11,449 nt of DNA, from positions 1 through 11,449 of the forward strand of contig CAMXZR010000054.1 of assembly GCA_947253595.1 (NCBI GenBank), read 5' to 3'. The translations under genes and the position numbers were made by a program. Below, piece by piece: positions 6,307 through 11,449 of this stretch. Origin of the DNA: an uncultured Olsenella sp. (lineage in GTDB: Bacteria; Actinomycetota; Coriobacteriia; Coriobacteriales; Atopobiaceae). Position 1 is the first letter of the stretch. Each line of letters starts with the position of its first letter. Below the pieces are notes generated by a model. The model was not told the DNA's origin. It worked only from the letters and a program-made list of their open reading frames with translations, and ran no database searches.

Positions 6307-7405
6307 GAAGCGCGCCCACCAGGAGGTCCTGGAGCTCGGCGTCGGTCAGCTCGTGGCCATAGAATGTCTTGTAGTAGTCCTTCGCCACGTCCTCGACGCT
6401 TGTCTGGAACTTGCCGGGGTAGCAGATACGCGCGAGCCACTGCATGCCCAGCACCTGGTTGACGGAGGGGGGACCAGACAGCCAGTTGTAGGGCGTACCC
6501 GGGACCTGGTAGTAGTTGCCCGCCTTGATGGCCGAGATGTCCGCCCAGGCAGGGTCGTCCGTGACGCTGTCATAGATGCTGTCGGGACCGAAGACAATCA
6601 TCTTGGGGTCCACTGCGGCGATCTGCTCGAGGCTGACCTCCACGCCCTTGCCGGAGCCGCCAGCCTTCTCTACCTCGATGGCGTTGTTCGCGACGAAGTC
6701 CACGACGGAGCCCTGGAAGCTGCCCTTGGCGATGGCGTTGAGGCCGGAGTCGCCCAACAGGTAGGCGACCTGCGCGCGGTCGGCCTCAGAGAGGCCAGAG
6801 ACCACGCCGTTCACCTCGTCGTACGCCTTCTTGCAGTAGCTGGAGAGCTCCGCGGCGCGGCTCTCCTTGCCCAGGAGCTCGCCCAGCTTGGCGTATGCCT
6901 GGTCGTAGCTGTCGAACGACGACTCTATGTGCACGCAGGGGATCCCCAGCTCGGACTGGAGGTTGTCCATGTCCTCCTTGATGGTCTTCTTCGCCTCGCC
7001 CAGGTCGATGATGACGTCCGGCTTGGCCTCGGCGACAGCCTCCTTGTTGAAGTCTCCCTTGCCGCCATAGATCTGCCCATAGACAGGCAGGCCGCTCAGG
7101 CCATTACCCAGGTACGCCAGCTGCTTGTCGCCGACCTTGGTGGAGAGCCCCACCATCTGTTCGGGAGCGATGGTCAGCAGGACCTGCTGGGCGAGGGGAC
7201 CCGAGGCGGCAATCTTGGTGACGCTTGCCGGAAGCTCGACCTCGCGGCCGCAGGAGTCAGTGAACTTCCGCGTGCTTGCCTGCTGCTCCTGCGGCGCGGC
7301 ACTGCCCGCATCGGGCGTCTGCGCGCCGCCGCAGGCGGTCAGCCCGCCCGTGAGGCTCAGCGCCAGCGCCCCCGAGACCAGGGCGAGAAGCGCCCTCCTC
7401 GTCAT
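6296..7405 (-). CDS. ABC transporter substrate-binding lipoprotein (FecB/BtuF-like, Periplasmic_2 type)
   Basis: The protein would capture an iron or other metal chelate outside the membrane and hand it to the permease. The N-terminus is a lipoprotein signal: MTRRALL, a hydrophobic stretch, then the lipobox LTAC with Cys25 as lipid anchor, then a flexible Ala/Gln/Ser linker to ~46. The mature part opens with DSCGREVELP (50-59) and has KPDVIIDLG (128-136), SLEQIAAVDPKMIVF (258-272) and AWADISAIKAGNYYQVP (286-302), all family hallmarks, plus GPPSVNQVLG (311-320). Length is 369 residues. I chose ATG 7405 with AGAGGG upstream; a GTG at 7420 with AAGGGAG 6 bases before it is a real alternative adding five residues. 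It is the last gene of the importer operon. The ligand cannot be read from the sequence. Siderophore, haem, corrinoid or another metal complex are all possible. Confidence 0.88.
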   Translation of the reverse strand: MTRRALLALVSGALALSLTGGLTACGGAQTPDAGSAAPQEQQASTRKFTDSCGREVELPASVTKIAASGPLAQQVLLTIAPEQMVGLSTKVGDKQLAYLGNGLSGLPVYGQIYGGKGDFNKEAVAEAKPDVIIDLGEAKKTIKEDMDNLQSELGIPCVHIESSFDSYDQAYAKLGELLGKESRAAELSSYCKKAYDEVNGVVSGLSEADRAQVAYLLGDSGLNAIAKGSFQGSVVDFVANNAIEVEKAGGSGKGVEVSLEQIAAVDPKMIVFGPDSIYDSVTDDPAWADISAIKAGNYYQVPGTPYNWLSGPPSVNQVLGMQWLARICYPGKFQTSVEDVAKDYYKTFYGHELTDAELQDLLVGALPKN

Positions 7406-7484
7406 CTGCGTCCCTCTCACTTCATACTCCCTTCTTGCCGTAGCGCCTCGCGGCCCGTCCGCGATGGGATGCGCTCCGGAATGG

Positions 7485-8273
7485 TCAGCGTGTCTTGGCG
7501 AGCCGGGCCGACGGCGTGCAGGCGCGGGCCCGGTCCTCGAAGAGCGAGCTCACAGAGACGTCAATGCCATAGAGTTCGCTCATGTTCCTTGTGGTGATGA
7601 CCTCCTGGGGGGTCCCGCATCCTATGGACCCGCCTAAGCCCATGGCAATGATCTGGTCCGAGTAGAGGTACGCCTGCTCGGGCCGATGGGTCGAGACGAC
7701 CACCGAGTGTCCCTCCCCGGCAAGCTCGCGGGCCAGGGCGAGCACCTTGTCGGCGTTCGCAAAGTCGAGCGCGCTCGTGGGCTCGTCCAGGACCAGCGCG
7801 CGGGCGTCCTGCGCGATCGCCCGCGCGACGAGGACGAGCTGCAGCTGCCCGCCCGAGAGCCGGTTGACGCTGGAGTGCGCGAGGCCGTCGATGCCCACCC
7901 GCTCAAGCGCGGCCATCGCGCGCCCCTCGTGGCGGCGCGTGGGTGTCCCCAGCATTCCCAGGTCGGTCCCACAGGCCATGAGCACCATGTCGACGACCTC
8001 GTAGTCGAAGACGTTGGTGTGCGCCTGCGGGATGTACGCCATCTGGCGCGCGCGTTCCCGCACCGAAAGTGAGCGCACGTCGGAGCCATTGACGAGGATG
8101 GTCCCCGAATAGCCGAGGCGCAGCCCCAACAGGCAGCGGAAGAGCGTCGTCTTTCCCACGCCGTTCGGGCCGAGGACGCTGGTCAGGCTGCCGTCGGGAA
8201 CGTCGAAGCTCAGGTCACTCAGGACCCTGTTCCTCCCGTACGAGAACGACAGACCGTTGACGGAGAAGCTCAT
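7485..8273 (-). CDS. FecE-type ABC transporter ATP-binding protein
   Basis: This 262-residue ATPase powers the importer. In order it has Walker A GPNGVGKT (35-42), a Q-loop at Gln83 (YIPQAHTN), the signature LSGGQLQLV (139-147), Walker B ALVLDEP followed by the D-loop SALD (159-170), and the switch His196 in VVVSTHRPEQ. These are all intact. Its ATG overlaps the permease stop in an ATGA, which signals translational coupling and fixes the start. The longer upstream reading lies inside the permease gene. The C-terminal ~35 residues after the core are a tail of unknown use. It matches ATPases of iron-siderophore and vitamin B12 importers (FecE/BtuD/FhuC group) best. Confidence 0.94.
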   Translation of the reverse strand: MSFSVNGLSFSYGRNRVLSDLSFDVPDGSLTSVLGPNGVGKTTLFRCLLGLRLGYSGTILVNGSDVRSLSVRERARQMAYIPQAHTNVFDYEVVDMVLMACGTDLGMLGTPTRRHEGRAMAALERVGIDGLAHSSVNRLSGGQLQLVLVARAIAQDARALVLDEPTSALDFANADKVLALARELAGEGHSVVVSTHRPEQAYLYSDQIIAMGLGGSIGCGTPQEVITTRNMSELYGIDVSVSSLFEDRARACTPSARLAKTR

Positions 8274-9310
8274 GCTCGCCTCTTCCTCATGATGAGCCAC
8301 ATGAAGAAGGGGACGCCGACGAAGGCCGTCAGGATGCCTATGGGAATCTCGGCCGTGGTCGCAAGACGCGCGACGTCGTCCACCGCGAGCAGGAAGGCGC
8401 CGCCCAGGAGCATGCTCGCGGGCAGGAGGCGGCGGTAGTCGACTCCCACGATTCCACGCGCGAGGTGGGGGACGACCAGTCCCACCCACCCGATGATCCC
8501 GGTGACCGAGACACTCGCCGCAGTGACGAGCGTGGCGAACACGACGCAGGCGGCGCGCACGCGCGGGGCATCCACGCCCATGCTGAGCGCCTCGTCGTCT
8601 CCCATGGTGAGTGCGTTGACGCGCCAGCGCTGGCTCAGCAGCCCCATGTTGCCCACCAGCATGGGAAGAGCCACGAGCGCGACGTCGCGCGGGCGCGCGC
8701 TCACCAGCGAGCCCATGAGCCAGAAGGTGATGGCCTGGAGCTGCACGTTGGGGTCGGCCACCAGCTTAGTGTACGAGACGCCCGCCTGGAAGAGCGAGCT
8801 CACCATGATGCCCGCGAGCACGGTGACCAGGATGCGGTTCCCCTTGGCGCGCGAGCTCACCAGCAGGACGACGGCCACCGAGGCCATCGACGCCACGAAG
8901 GCGGCGACCGAGGTGGCCAGGGCACCCCACGAGAGCAGGATGGCCAGGCAGGCACCGAACGCCGCGCCCTGGGAGGCACCGAGAAAGTCCGGTGAGACGA
9001 GCGGGTTCTGGAACACGCCCTGAAACGTCGCGCCCGACGCAGAGAGCGAGCAGCCCACCATGAGCGCCATGACGACGCGCGGGAGGCGGACGTTGAAGAA
9101 GAGGGTCTCCTGCTGGACAGTCCAGCTTGGCGAGACGGGCGCGATGCGGCTGGCAAGCATGCCCAACACCTCCCCCACGCTCATGTGGTAGCGGCCCAGA
9201 ACCAGGGAGACGAGTGCCACGGCGACCACGGCGAACGCAAGCGTGAGTAGCTGCAGGGGGTATCTGACGTGACGCAGGTGCCTGCCCAGGACGCGCGTCG
9301 GGTCGTCCAT
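8270..9310 (-). CDS. FecCD-family ABC transporter permease
   Basis: This 346-residue multi-spanning membrane protein forms the channel of the importer, presumably as a homodimer because only one permease gene is present. A first membrane segment lies near 20-38. FecCD signatures include RLPRVVMALMVGCSLSASG (75-93), FQNPLVSPDFLGASQGAAFG (100-119) and the GWVGLVVPHLARGIVG block in the C-terminal third, followed by AEIPIGILTAFVGVPFF near the end. The ATG is preceded by AAGGAGG with a 10-base spacing. It is the first gene of the operon and lies downstream of an AT-rich promoter-like stretch. Its stop overlaps the ATPase start by 4 bases. Confidence 0.94.
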   Translation of the reverse strand: MDDPTRVLGRHLRHVRYPLQLLTLAFAVVAVALVSLVLGRYHMSVGEVLGMLASRIAPVSPSWTVQQETLFFNVRLPRVVMALMVGCSLSASGATFQGVFQNPLVSPDFLGASQGAAFGACLAILLSWGALATSVAAFVASMASVAVVLLVSSRAKGNRILVTVLAGIMVSSLFQAGVSYTKLVADPNVQLQAITFWLMGSLVSARPRDVALVALPMLVGNMGLLSQRWRVNALTMGDDEALSMGVDAPRVRAACVVFATLVTAASVSVTGIIGWVGLVVPHLARGIVGVDYRRLLPASMLLGGAFLLAVDDVARLATTAEIPIGILTAFVGVPFFMWLIMRKRRA

Positions 9311-9380
9311 GCTCCTCTCGCCTCCTTCTTCGTCGTTCCTCTGGTCCGCCTGTACTCATGCCGTCTGCGCGGGGCGCGTT

Positions 9381-9430
9381 ATGTTTTACTAAGTATATCG
9401 AATCATTGTATTTGTTGATGGTAATTGGCT
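9381..9430 (-). promoter_or_regulatory. Candidate promoter/operator stretch of the importer operon
   Basis: This is a sharply AT-rich island in GC-rich DNA, ending ~70 bases before the permease ATG. On the minus strand it offers -10 candidates TATACT (9392-9397) and TACAAT (9405-9410), without a clear -35 box. The small dyad TACT-A-AGTA (9387-9395) overlaps the first. A metal-responsive repressor site would be expected here, but I see no clean Fur or DtxR/IdeR box. Confidence 0.4.
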
Positions 9431-9462
9431 TTTTGACGGCTGGAGGTACTGAGCGCCCGCCC

Positions 9463-9480
9463 AAAAGCCGCCCAGGCGGC
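9463..9480 (-). terminator. Small terminator-like hairpin
   Basis: The minus strand reads GCCGCC-TG-GGCGGC followed directly by TTTT (bases 9466-9463). The usable stem is five GC pairs with a 4-base loop. It would end a minus-strand transcript coming from 9480-9930, where no gene is recognised, or insulate the importer from read-through of rpsI. The T-run is short, so the call is tentative. Confidence 0.35.
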
Positions 9481-9573
9481 AATTCGAGCGACGAGAGCGG
9501 GGGGCGACTCTCATGATCGCCTGCGAGCGCCGCGGGCCCGGCCGCGCCGCCCCGTTCGACGCGCGTCGCTCTC

Positions 9574-9670
9574 TTGCGAGAACGCCCGGCGCGCCTGGCC
9601 CCTTCGCGAAAGCGTCCGGCCCCTTCGCGGAAGCGCTCGGCGCGCGCCGTTTTTTCTCGAAAGCGCCCAA
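9574..9670. repeat. Four degenerate copies of a TTCGCGAAAGCGYCCGG-type repeat
   Basis: Copies occur at 9574-9589 (TTGCGAGAACGCCCGG), 9603-9619 (TTCGCGAAAGCGTCCGG), 9624-9640 (TTCGCGGAAGCGCTCGG) and 9654-9670 (TTCTCGAAAGCGCCCAA). The distances between copy ends are 30, 21 and 30 bases, close to multiples of a helical turn. Each copy has an internal partial dyad (TTCGCGAA). The function is unknown. Confidence 0.6.
9638..9655 (+). terminator. Palindrome followed by a T-run, terminator-like on the plus strand
   Basis: CGGCGCGCGCCG (9638-9649) is a perfect palindrome followed by six Ts (9650-9655). The hairpin possible in RNA is short (four GC pairs with a 4-base loop), but the T-run is the only one of its length on the plus strand in this region. 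No plus-strand gene lies upstream, so either a small plus-strand RNA ends here or the resemblance is accidental. Confidence 0.3.
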
Positions 9671-9721
9671 CGCGTCTCTCACCTCCGCGTTTGCGCAGCT
9701 AACGGAGAGGAGAGAGACGCG
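9671..9721. repeat. Large hairpin with 10-base perfect outer stem
   Basis: CGCGTCTCTC (9671-9680) pairs perfectly with GAGAGACGCG (9712-9721). Inside, CTCCG (9683-9687) pairs with CGGAG (9703-9707), leaving a terminal loop that contains TTTGCGCAG. The structure is more extensive than expected by chance in ~50 bases. It is not followed by a T-run on either strand, so it is not an ordinary terminator. Confidence 0.6.
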
Positions 9722-9740
9722 ACGGGCGTTGTCGACGCAT

Positions 9741-9920
9741 TTTCGTGCGCATTGGACGTTATCGGAGCTGGTTCGCGCGCGTAGGACGCTGCAGACAAGA
9801 TTTCGCGCACGCCGGGCACCGTCGCACGGGCACATGCGCCAAGCGTCCCCCGGCAACGCATCCCTCGCACGCGAGCTGTATCCGCACGCAGACCTCGCGC
9901 ACGCCGTATCCGCTCGCTGC
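9741..9920. repeat. Six degenerate tandem 30-base units
   Basis: Written in blocks of 30 bases from 9741, each block has a CGYGCRC-like core near its start: TTTCGTGCGCA (9741), GTTCGCGCGCG (9771), TTTCGCGCACG (9801), a weak ACATGCGCC (9832), CTCGCACGCG (9864) and CTCGCGCACG (9894). TCGCGCACGCC recurs exactly at 9803-9813 and 9895-9905. In one plus-strand frame this gives a decamer pattern around FRA/RAR, but base periodicity alone explains that. The units are too divergent and have no spacer/repeat contrast, so this is not a CRISPR array. Confidence 0.5.
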
Positions 9921-9933
9921 GCCCGCACGCCAC

Positions 9934-9959
9934 AAAAAAGGACCCGCCGGAGCGGGTCC
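9934..9959 (-). terminator. Rho-independent terminator of rplM-rpsI
   Basis: On the minus strand GGACCCGC pairs with GCGGGTCC around the 4-base loop TCCG, followed by six Ts (complement of 9934-9939). The hairpin starts ~26 bases after the rpsI stop. This is the clearest terminator in the window. Confidence 0.93.
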
Positions 9960-9985
9960 CAGAAGTCGCGTGGAGCCAGGGGTGC

Positions 9986-10381
9986 CTAGCGCTTGGAGAA
10001 CTGCGGACGCTTGCGGGCCTTCTTCAGGCCGTACTTCTTGCGCTCGACGGCACGAGCGTCACGGGTGAGGAAGCCGGCCTTCTTGAGGTCGGCACGATAC
10101 TCGCCGGCCTCGAGGAGGGCACGGGCGATGCCCAGGCGCAGGGCGCCGGACTGGCCGTTGATGCCGCCGCCATCGCAGTTGGCGAAGACGTCGAAGCGGT
10201 CGATGGTGTCGGTCACGCGGAAGGGGGCGGTCGCGTTGTCCACGAGCTGCTGGCGGCCAAAGTAGTTGGCGGCGTCGCGGCCGTTGACGGTGACCTTGCC
10301 GGTGCCGGGGACCAGGCGGACGCGGGCGACGGCCTCCTTGCGACGGCCGGTGCCGGTGTAAACAGCGGTGTTGTCAGCCAT
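9986..10381 (-). CDS. rpsI: 30S ribosomal protein S9
   Basis: S9 (131 residues) binds 16S rRNA in the head of the small subunit, and its basic C-terminal tail reaches the P-site tRNA. YTGTGRRKEAVARVRL near the N-terminus, GGGINGQSGALRLGIARAL in the middle and the tail GLKKARKRPQFSKR ending in Lys-Arg are textbook S9. The ATG starts 3 bases after the rplM stop. Its ribosome binding site GGAGG lies inside the last codons of rplM, so translation is probably coupled. Confidence 0.98.
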   Translation of the reverse strand: MADNTAVYTGTGRRKEAVARVRLVPGTGKVTVNGRDAANYFGRQQLVDNATAPFRVTDTIDRFDVFANCDGGGINGQSGALRLGIARALLEAGEYRADLKKAGFLTRDARAVERKKYGLKKARKRPQFSKR

Positions 10382-10384
10382 CGG

Positions 10385-10822
10385 TTAAGCCTCCAGATCG
10401 ATCTTGACGGGGTTCTGAGCGGTGTGCGGGTGCTCGGGACCAGCGTAAACCTTGAGCTTCATGCCCTGCTGACGACCAAGGGTCGTCTTGGGGAGCATAC
10501 CCTTGATGGCGTGCTCGACGACGCGCTCGGGATGCTTGACCATGGCCTCCCTGAAGGACTCGGTCTTGAGGCCTCCCAGGTAGCCGGAATAGCGCCAGTA
10601 GGACTTGTGATCGGCCTTGACGCCGGTAAGCTGGACCTTGTCGGCGTTGACGACGACCACGAAGTCACCCGTGTCGGTGTTGGGGGTGTACTGGGGCTTG
10701 TTCTTGCCACGAAGAATCATGGCAGCCTTGGTGGCAAGGCGTCCCAGCGTGGCGCCGTCGGCGTCGATGAGCACCCAGTTGCGCTCGACCTCGCCAGGCT
10801 TGGCGTAATGAGTCGACTTCAT
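10385..10822 (-). CDS. rplM: 50S ribosomal protein L13
   Basis: L13 (145 residues) is an early-assembly protein of the large subunit. Recognisable stretches are RNWVLIDADGATLGRLAT (14-31), LRGKNKPQYTPNTDTGDFVV (37-56), KSYWRYSGYLGGLK and HAIKGMLPKTTLGRQ, ending with YAGPEHPHTAQNP. The ATG is preceded by GGAGGAG with a 5-base spacing. It forms the standard two-gene operon with rpsI. An upstream -10-like site lies at 10897-10902. Confidence 0.98.
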   Translation of the reverse strand: MKSTHYAKPGEVERNWVLIDADGATLGRLATKAAMILRGKNKPQYTPNTDTGDFVVVVNADKVQLTGVKADHKSYWRYSGYLGGLKTESFREAMVKHPERVVEHAIKGMLPKTTLGRQQGMKLKVYAGPEHPHTAQNPVKIDLEA

Positions 10823-10896
10823 TTGACTCCTCCATGTACTACGTATCGGTACGCTTTTTCCTATGAGGTTACGGGGCTCAGTGGAAAAGCCTTAAA

Positions 10897-10902
10897 AGTA
10901 TA
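10897..10902 (-). promoter_or_regulatory. Candidate -10 box of the rplM-rpsI operon
   Basis: The minus strand reads TATACT (five of six consensus bases) after TGCTG, giving a leader of about 65 bases to the rplM ATG. I see no TTGACA-like box at 16-18 bases upstream. The leader contains a short CGTA-CCGA-TACG stem. Autoregulation by L13 is known in some bacteria, but nothing here demonstrates it. Confidence 0.5.
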
Positions 10903-11003
10903 CAGCACCACAGCGATGCCCTGGGCACTCAAAATAAGCACACAAGTAGAGGAGAAGGGATGCCATCACTCGGACCGGCAATGGCGCCTTGATGTGACCT
11001 TGC

Positions 11004-11026
11004 CCTTGGTACGAGTCGTACCAAGG
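11004..11026. repeat. Perfect 11-base inverted repeat with 1-base centre
   Basis: CCTTGGTACGA (11004-11014), a central G, then TCGTACCAAGG (11016-11026). It lies 24 bases after the stop of the partial minus-strand gene at 11050, where a terminator would be expected, but there is no T-run on either side. The nearly spacer-free symmetry also fits an operator for a dimeric regulator. Confidence 0.65.
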
Positions 11027-11049
11027 CGTCATCGCCCCATCAGAGTTGC

Positions 11050-11166
11050 CTACGCAACGTCCAGGTGGATGACCTTCCTCACTGGAGCCTTCGTGGCCAC
11101 GAAGTCGTAGTCGCCCGGTTCCAGCGTCGGAAGGTACTGGTAATCGTATAATAGAAAGTTACCATC
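11050..11166 (-). pseudogene. 3' end of an unidentified minus-strand gene, cut at the AT-rich junction
   Basis: The last ~30 codons before the TAG at 11050-11052 have host-like GC-rich third positions and a plausible protein ending (LEPGDYDFVATKAPV then KVIHLDVA). The open frame continues a further ~9 codons into AT-rich DNA (DGNFLLYDY), after which it overlaps the region coding for the recombinase on the other strand. I do not recognise the protein. Alternating hydrophobic residues suggest beta strands. It is either a gene broken by an insertion or deletion, or the edge of a mis-joined assembly. It could also be a chance frame. Confidence 0.4.
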
Positions 11167-11174
11167 AGAGGAAA

Positions 11175-11402
11175 GTTGACACCGATAAATTTCTAAAAAT
11201 GATAGAAAAGTATACAGATATTGAGGAACTGACAGTACCAATGATAAACGAGTATATTGAAAAAGTAGTAGTCCACGAAGCAACAGGAGGAAGACAAGGC
11301 AAAAACAGAAAACAACAGGTTGATGTTTATTTTAACTTTATAGGCAACTATCAAGTACCACAAAAAGCCAATATAGAAAATTATGATGGAGATGGAATGT
11401 AA
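11175..11402 (+). pseudogene. C-terminal fragment of a large serine recombinase (TndX-like, DUF4368 region)
   Basis: From VDTDKFLKMIEKYTDI onward, through ELTVPMINEYIEKVVVHEA, to QQVDVYFNFIG, the ~75 residues match the C-terminal DUF4368 region of large serine recombinases of Firmicutes integrative elements (TndX/Tn4451 type). These enzymes excise and integrate conjugative or mobilisable elements; the catalytic resolvase domain is N-terminal and is wholly absent here. The DNA is strongly AT-rich with AAA/ATA codons, unlike everything to the left. The frame is open upstream of 11175 but loses similarity. The TAA is at 11400-11402. It is a remnant or a wrongly joined piece from another genome, not a working recombinase in this window. 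Confidence 0.8.
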
Positions 11403-11449
11403 TGATAAGGGAGTTAAAAGATGATGGAAAATCATATATAAAAATATTT
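11402..11449 (+). CDS. Start of an AT-rich gene, possibly a helix-turn-helix protein, cut by the window end
   Basis: An ATG overlaps the recombinase stop by one base (TAATG), and the frame is open for all 16 remaining codons, reading MIRELKDDGKSYIKIF. The pattern IRELK-DGKSY-I resembles the first helix and turn of recombinase or transposon helix-turn-helix domains, but 16 residues cannot prove it. Base use matches the recombinase fragment, so both belong to the same foreign segment. A GATAAGG-type stretch overlaps the start rather than preceding it. Confidence 0.45.
   Translation, partial: MIRELKDDGKSYIKIF

Larger units (their letters stand above)
9311..9985. other. Intergenic region between rpsI and the importer, repeat-rich, no gene called
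   Basis: The 675 bases hold, from the importer side: an AT-rich promoter-like stretch (9381-9430), a small terminator-like hairpin (9463-9480), a set of degenerate GC-rich repeats (9574-9920) containing a ~50-base hairpin (9671-9721), and the rpsI terminator (9934-9959). Long open frames on both strands are expected at this GC content. They show no ribosome binding site and only repetitive Arg/Ala-rich translation, so I do not call a protein. Confidence 0.7.

Noticed and set aside
5909..7597. 562-codon plus-strand open frame
   Set aside because: It overlaps the NTPase in another frame and runs antisense to the binding-protein gene; its translation is low-complexity.
9385..9420. Fur or DtxR/IdeR iron box in the importer promoter
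   Set aside because: The AT-rich island lacks the required dyads; only a short TACT-A-AGTA symmetry is present.
9741..9920. CRISPR array (units of 30 bases)
   Set aside because: Units are contiguous and degenerate, with no alternation of identical repeats and unique spacers, and no cas genes are nearby.
9389..9928. 179-codon minus-strand and 158-codon plus-strand open frames in the repeat region
   Set aside because: Translations are Arg/Ala/Ser-rich and follow the DNA repeats, and no ribosome binding site or known domain is visible. A repeat-derived protein cannot be fully excluded, but the evidence is too weak.

Overview
This window looks like one end of a draft contig from a high-GC Gram-positive bacterium, most likely an actinobacterium of the class Coriobacteriia (Olsenella/Atopobium-like). 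I infer that from the GC-rich codon use, the protein sequences and the gene order; no search was run. The first 47 bases are not genomic: they are an Illumina Nextera (Tn5) i5 adapter with its index still attached. Real sequence therefore starts at 48. The last ~300 bases are AT-rich and differ sharply from the rest.

Layout. 48-3897 (minus strand, transcribed right to left): glmM, glmS and an acpS-like gene cut off by the contig end. GlmM and GlmS are consecutive enzymes of UDP-GlcNAc (cell-wall precursor) synthesis. The AcpS-like protein has lost the usual metal-binding residues. 4232-5278 (minus): an NAD(P)-dependent dehydrogenase of the 2,4-diaminopentanoate dehydrogenase / DapB-like type. 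5716-6306 (plus, the only complete plus-strand gene): a small P-loop NTPase resembling the THEP1 family. 6296-9310 (minus): a three-gene FecBCD-type ABC importer in the order permease, ATPase, lipoprotein binding protein, probably for an iron or other metal chelate. 9986-10822 (minus): rplM-rpsI, the ribosomal proteins L13 and S9, with a clear terminator. 10823-11049: the rplM leader and upstream region. 11050-11449: the 3' end of an unidentified minus-strand gene butted against the 3' end of a low-GC large serine recombinase, then the start of another AT-rich gene.

How the parts relate. In other actinobacteria rplM-rpsI, glmM and glmS(-acpS) lie in this order near one another, so the conserved housekeeping backbone here is split by an accessory block (dehydrogenase, NTPase, importer). 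The importer/NTPase part is flanked by two GC-rich intergenic regions, 5279-5715 and 9311-9985. Both carry degenerate repeats built around TTTGCGCA/TTCGCGC-type cores spaced by roughly 20 or 30 bases, and one also holds a ~50-base hairpin. These repeats are the least explained part of the window.

I see no CRISPR array, tRNA, rRNA, riboswitch or complete mobile element, and no convincing previously undescribed gene system. The observations most worth checking are the repeat regions, the degenerate AcpS, the NTPase convergent with the importer, and the two technical warnings (adapter at the left end, probable chimera or deletion at the right end).
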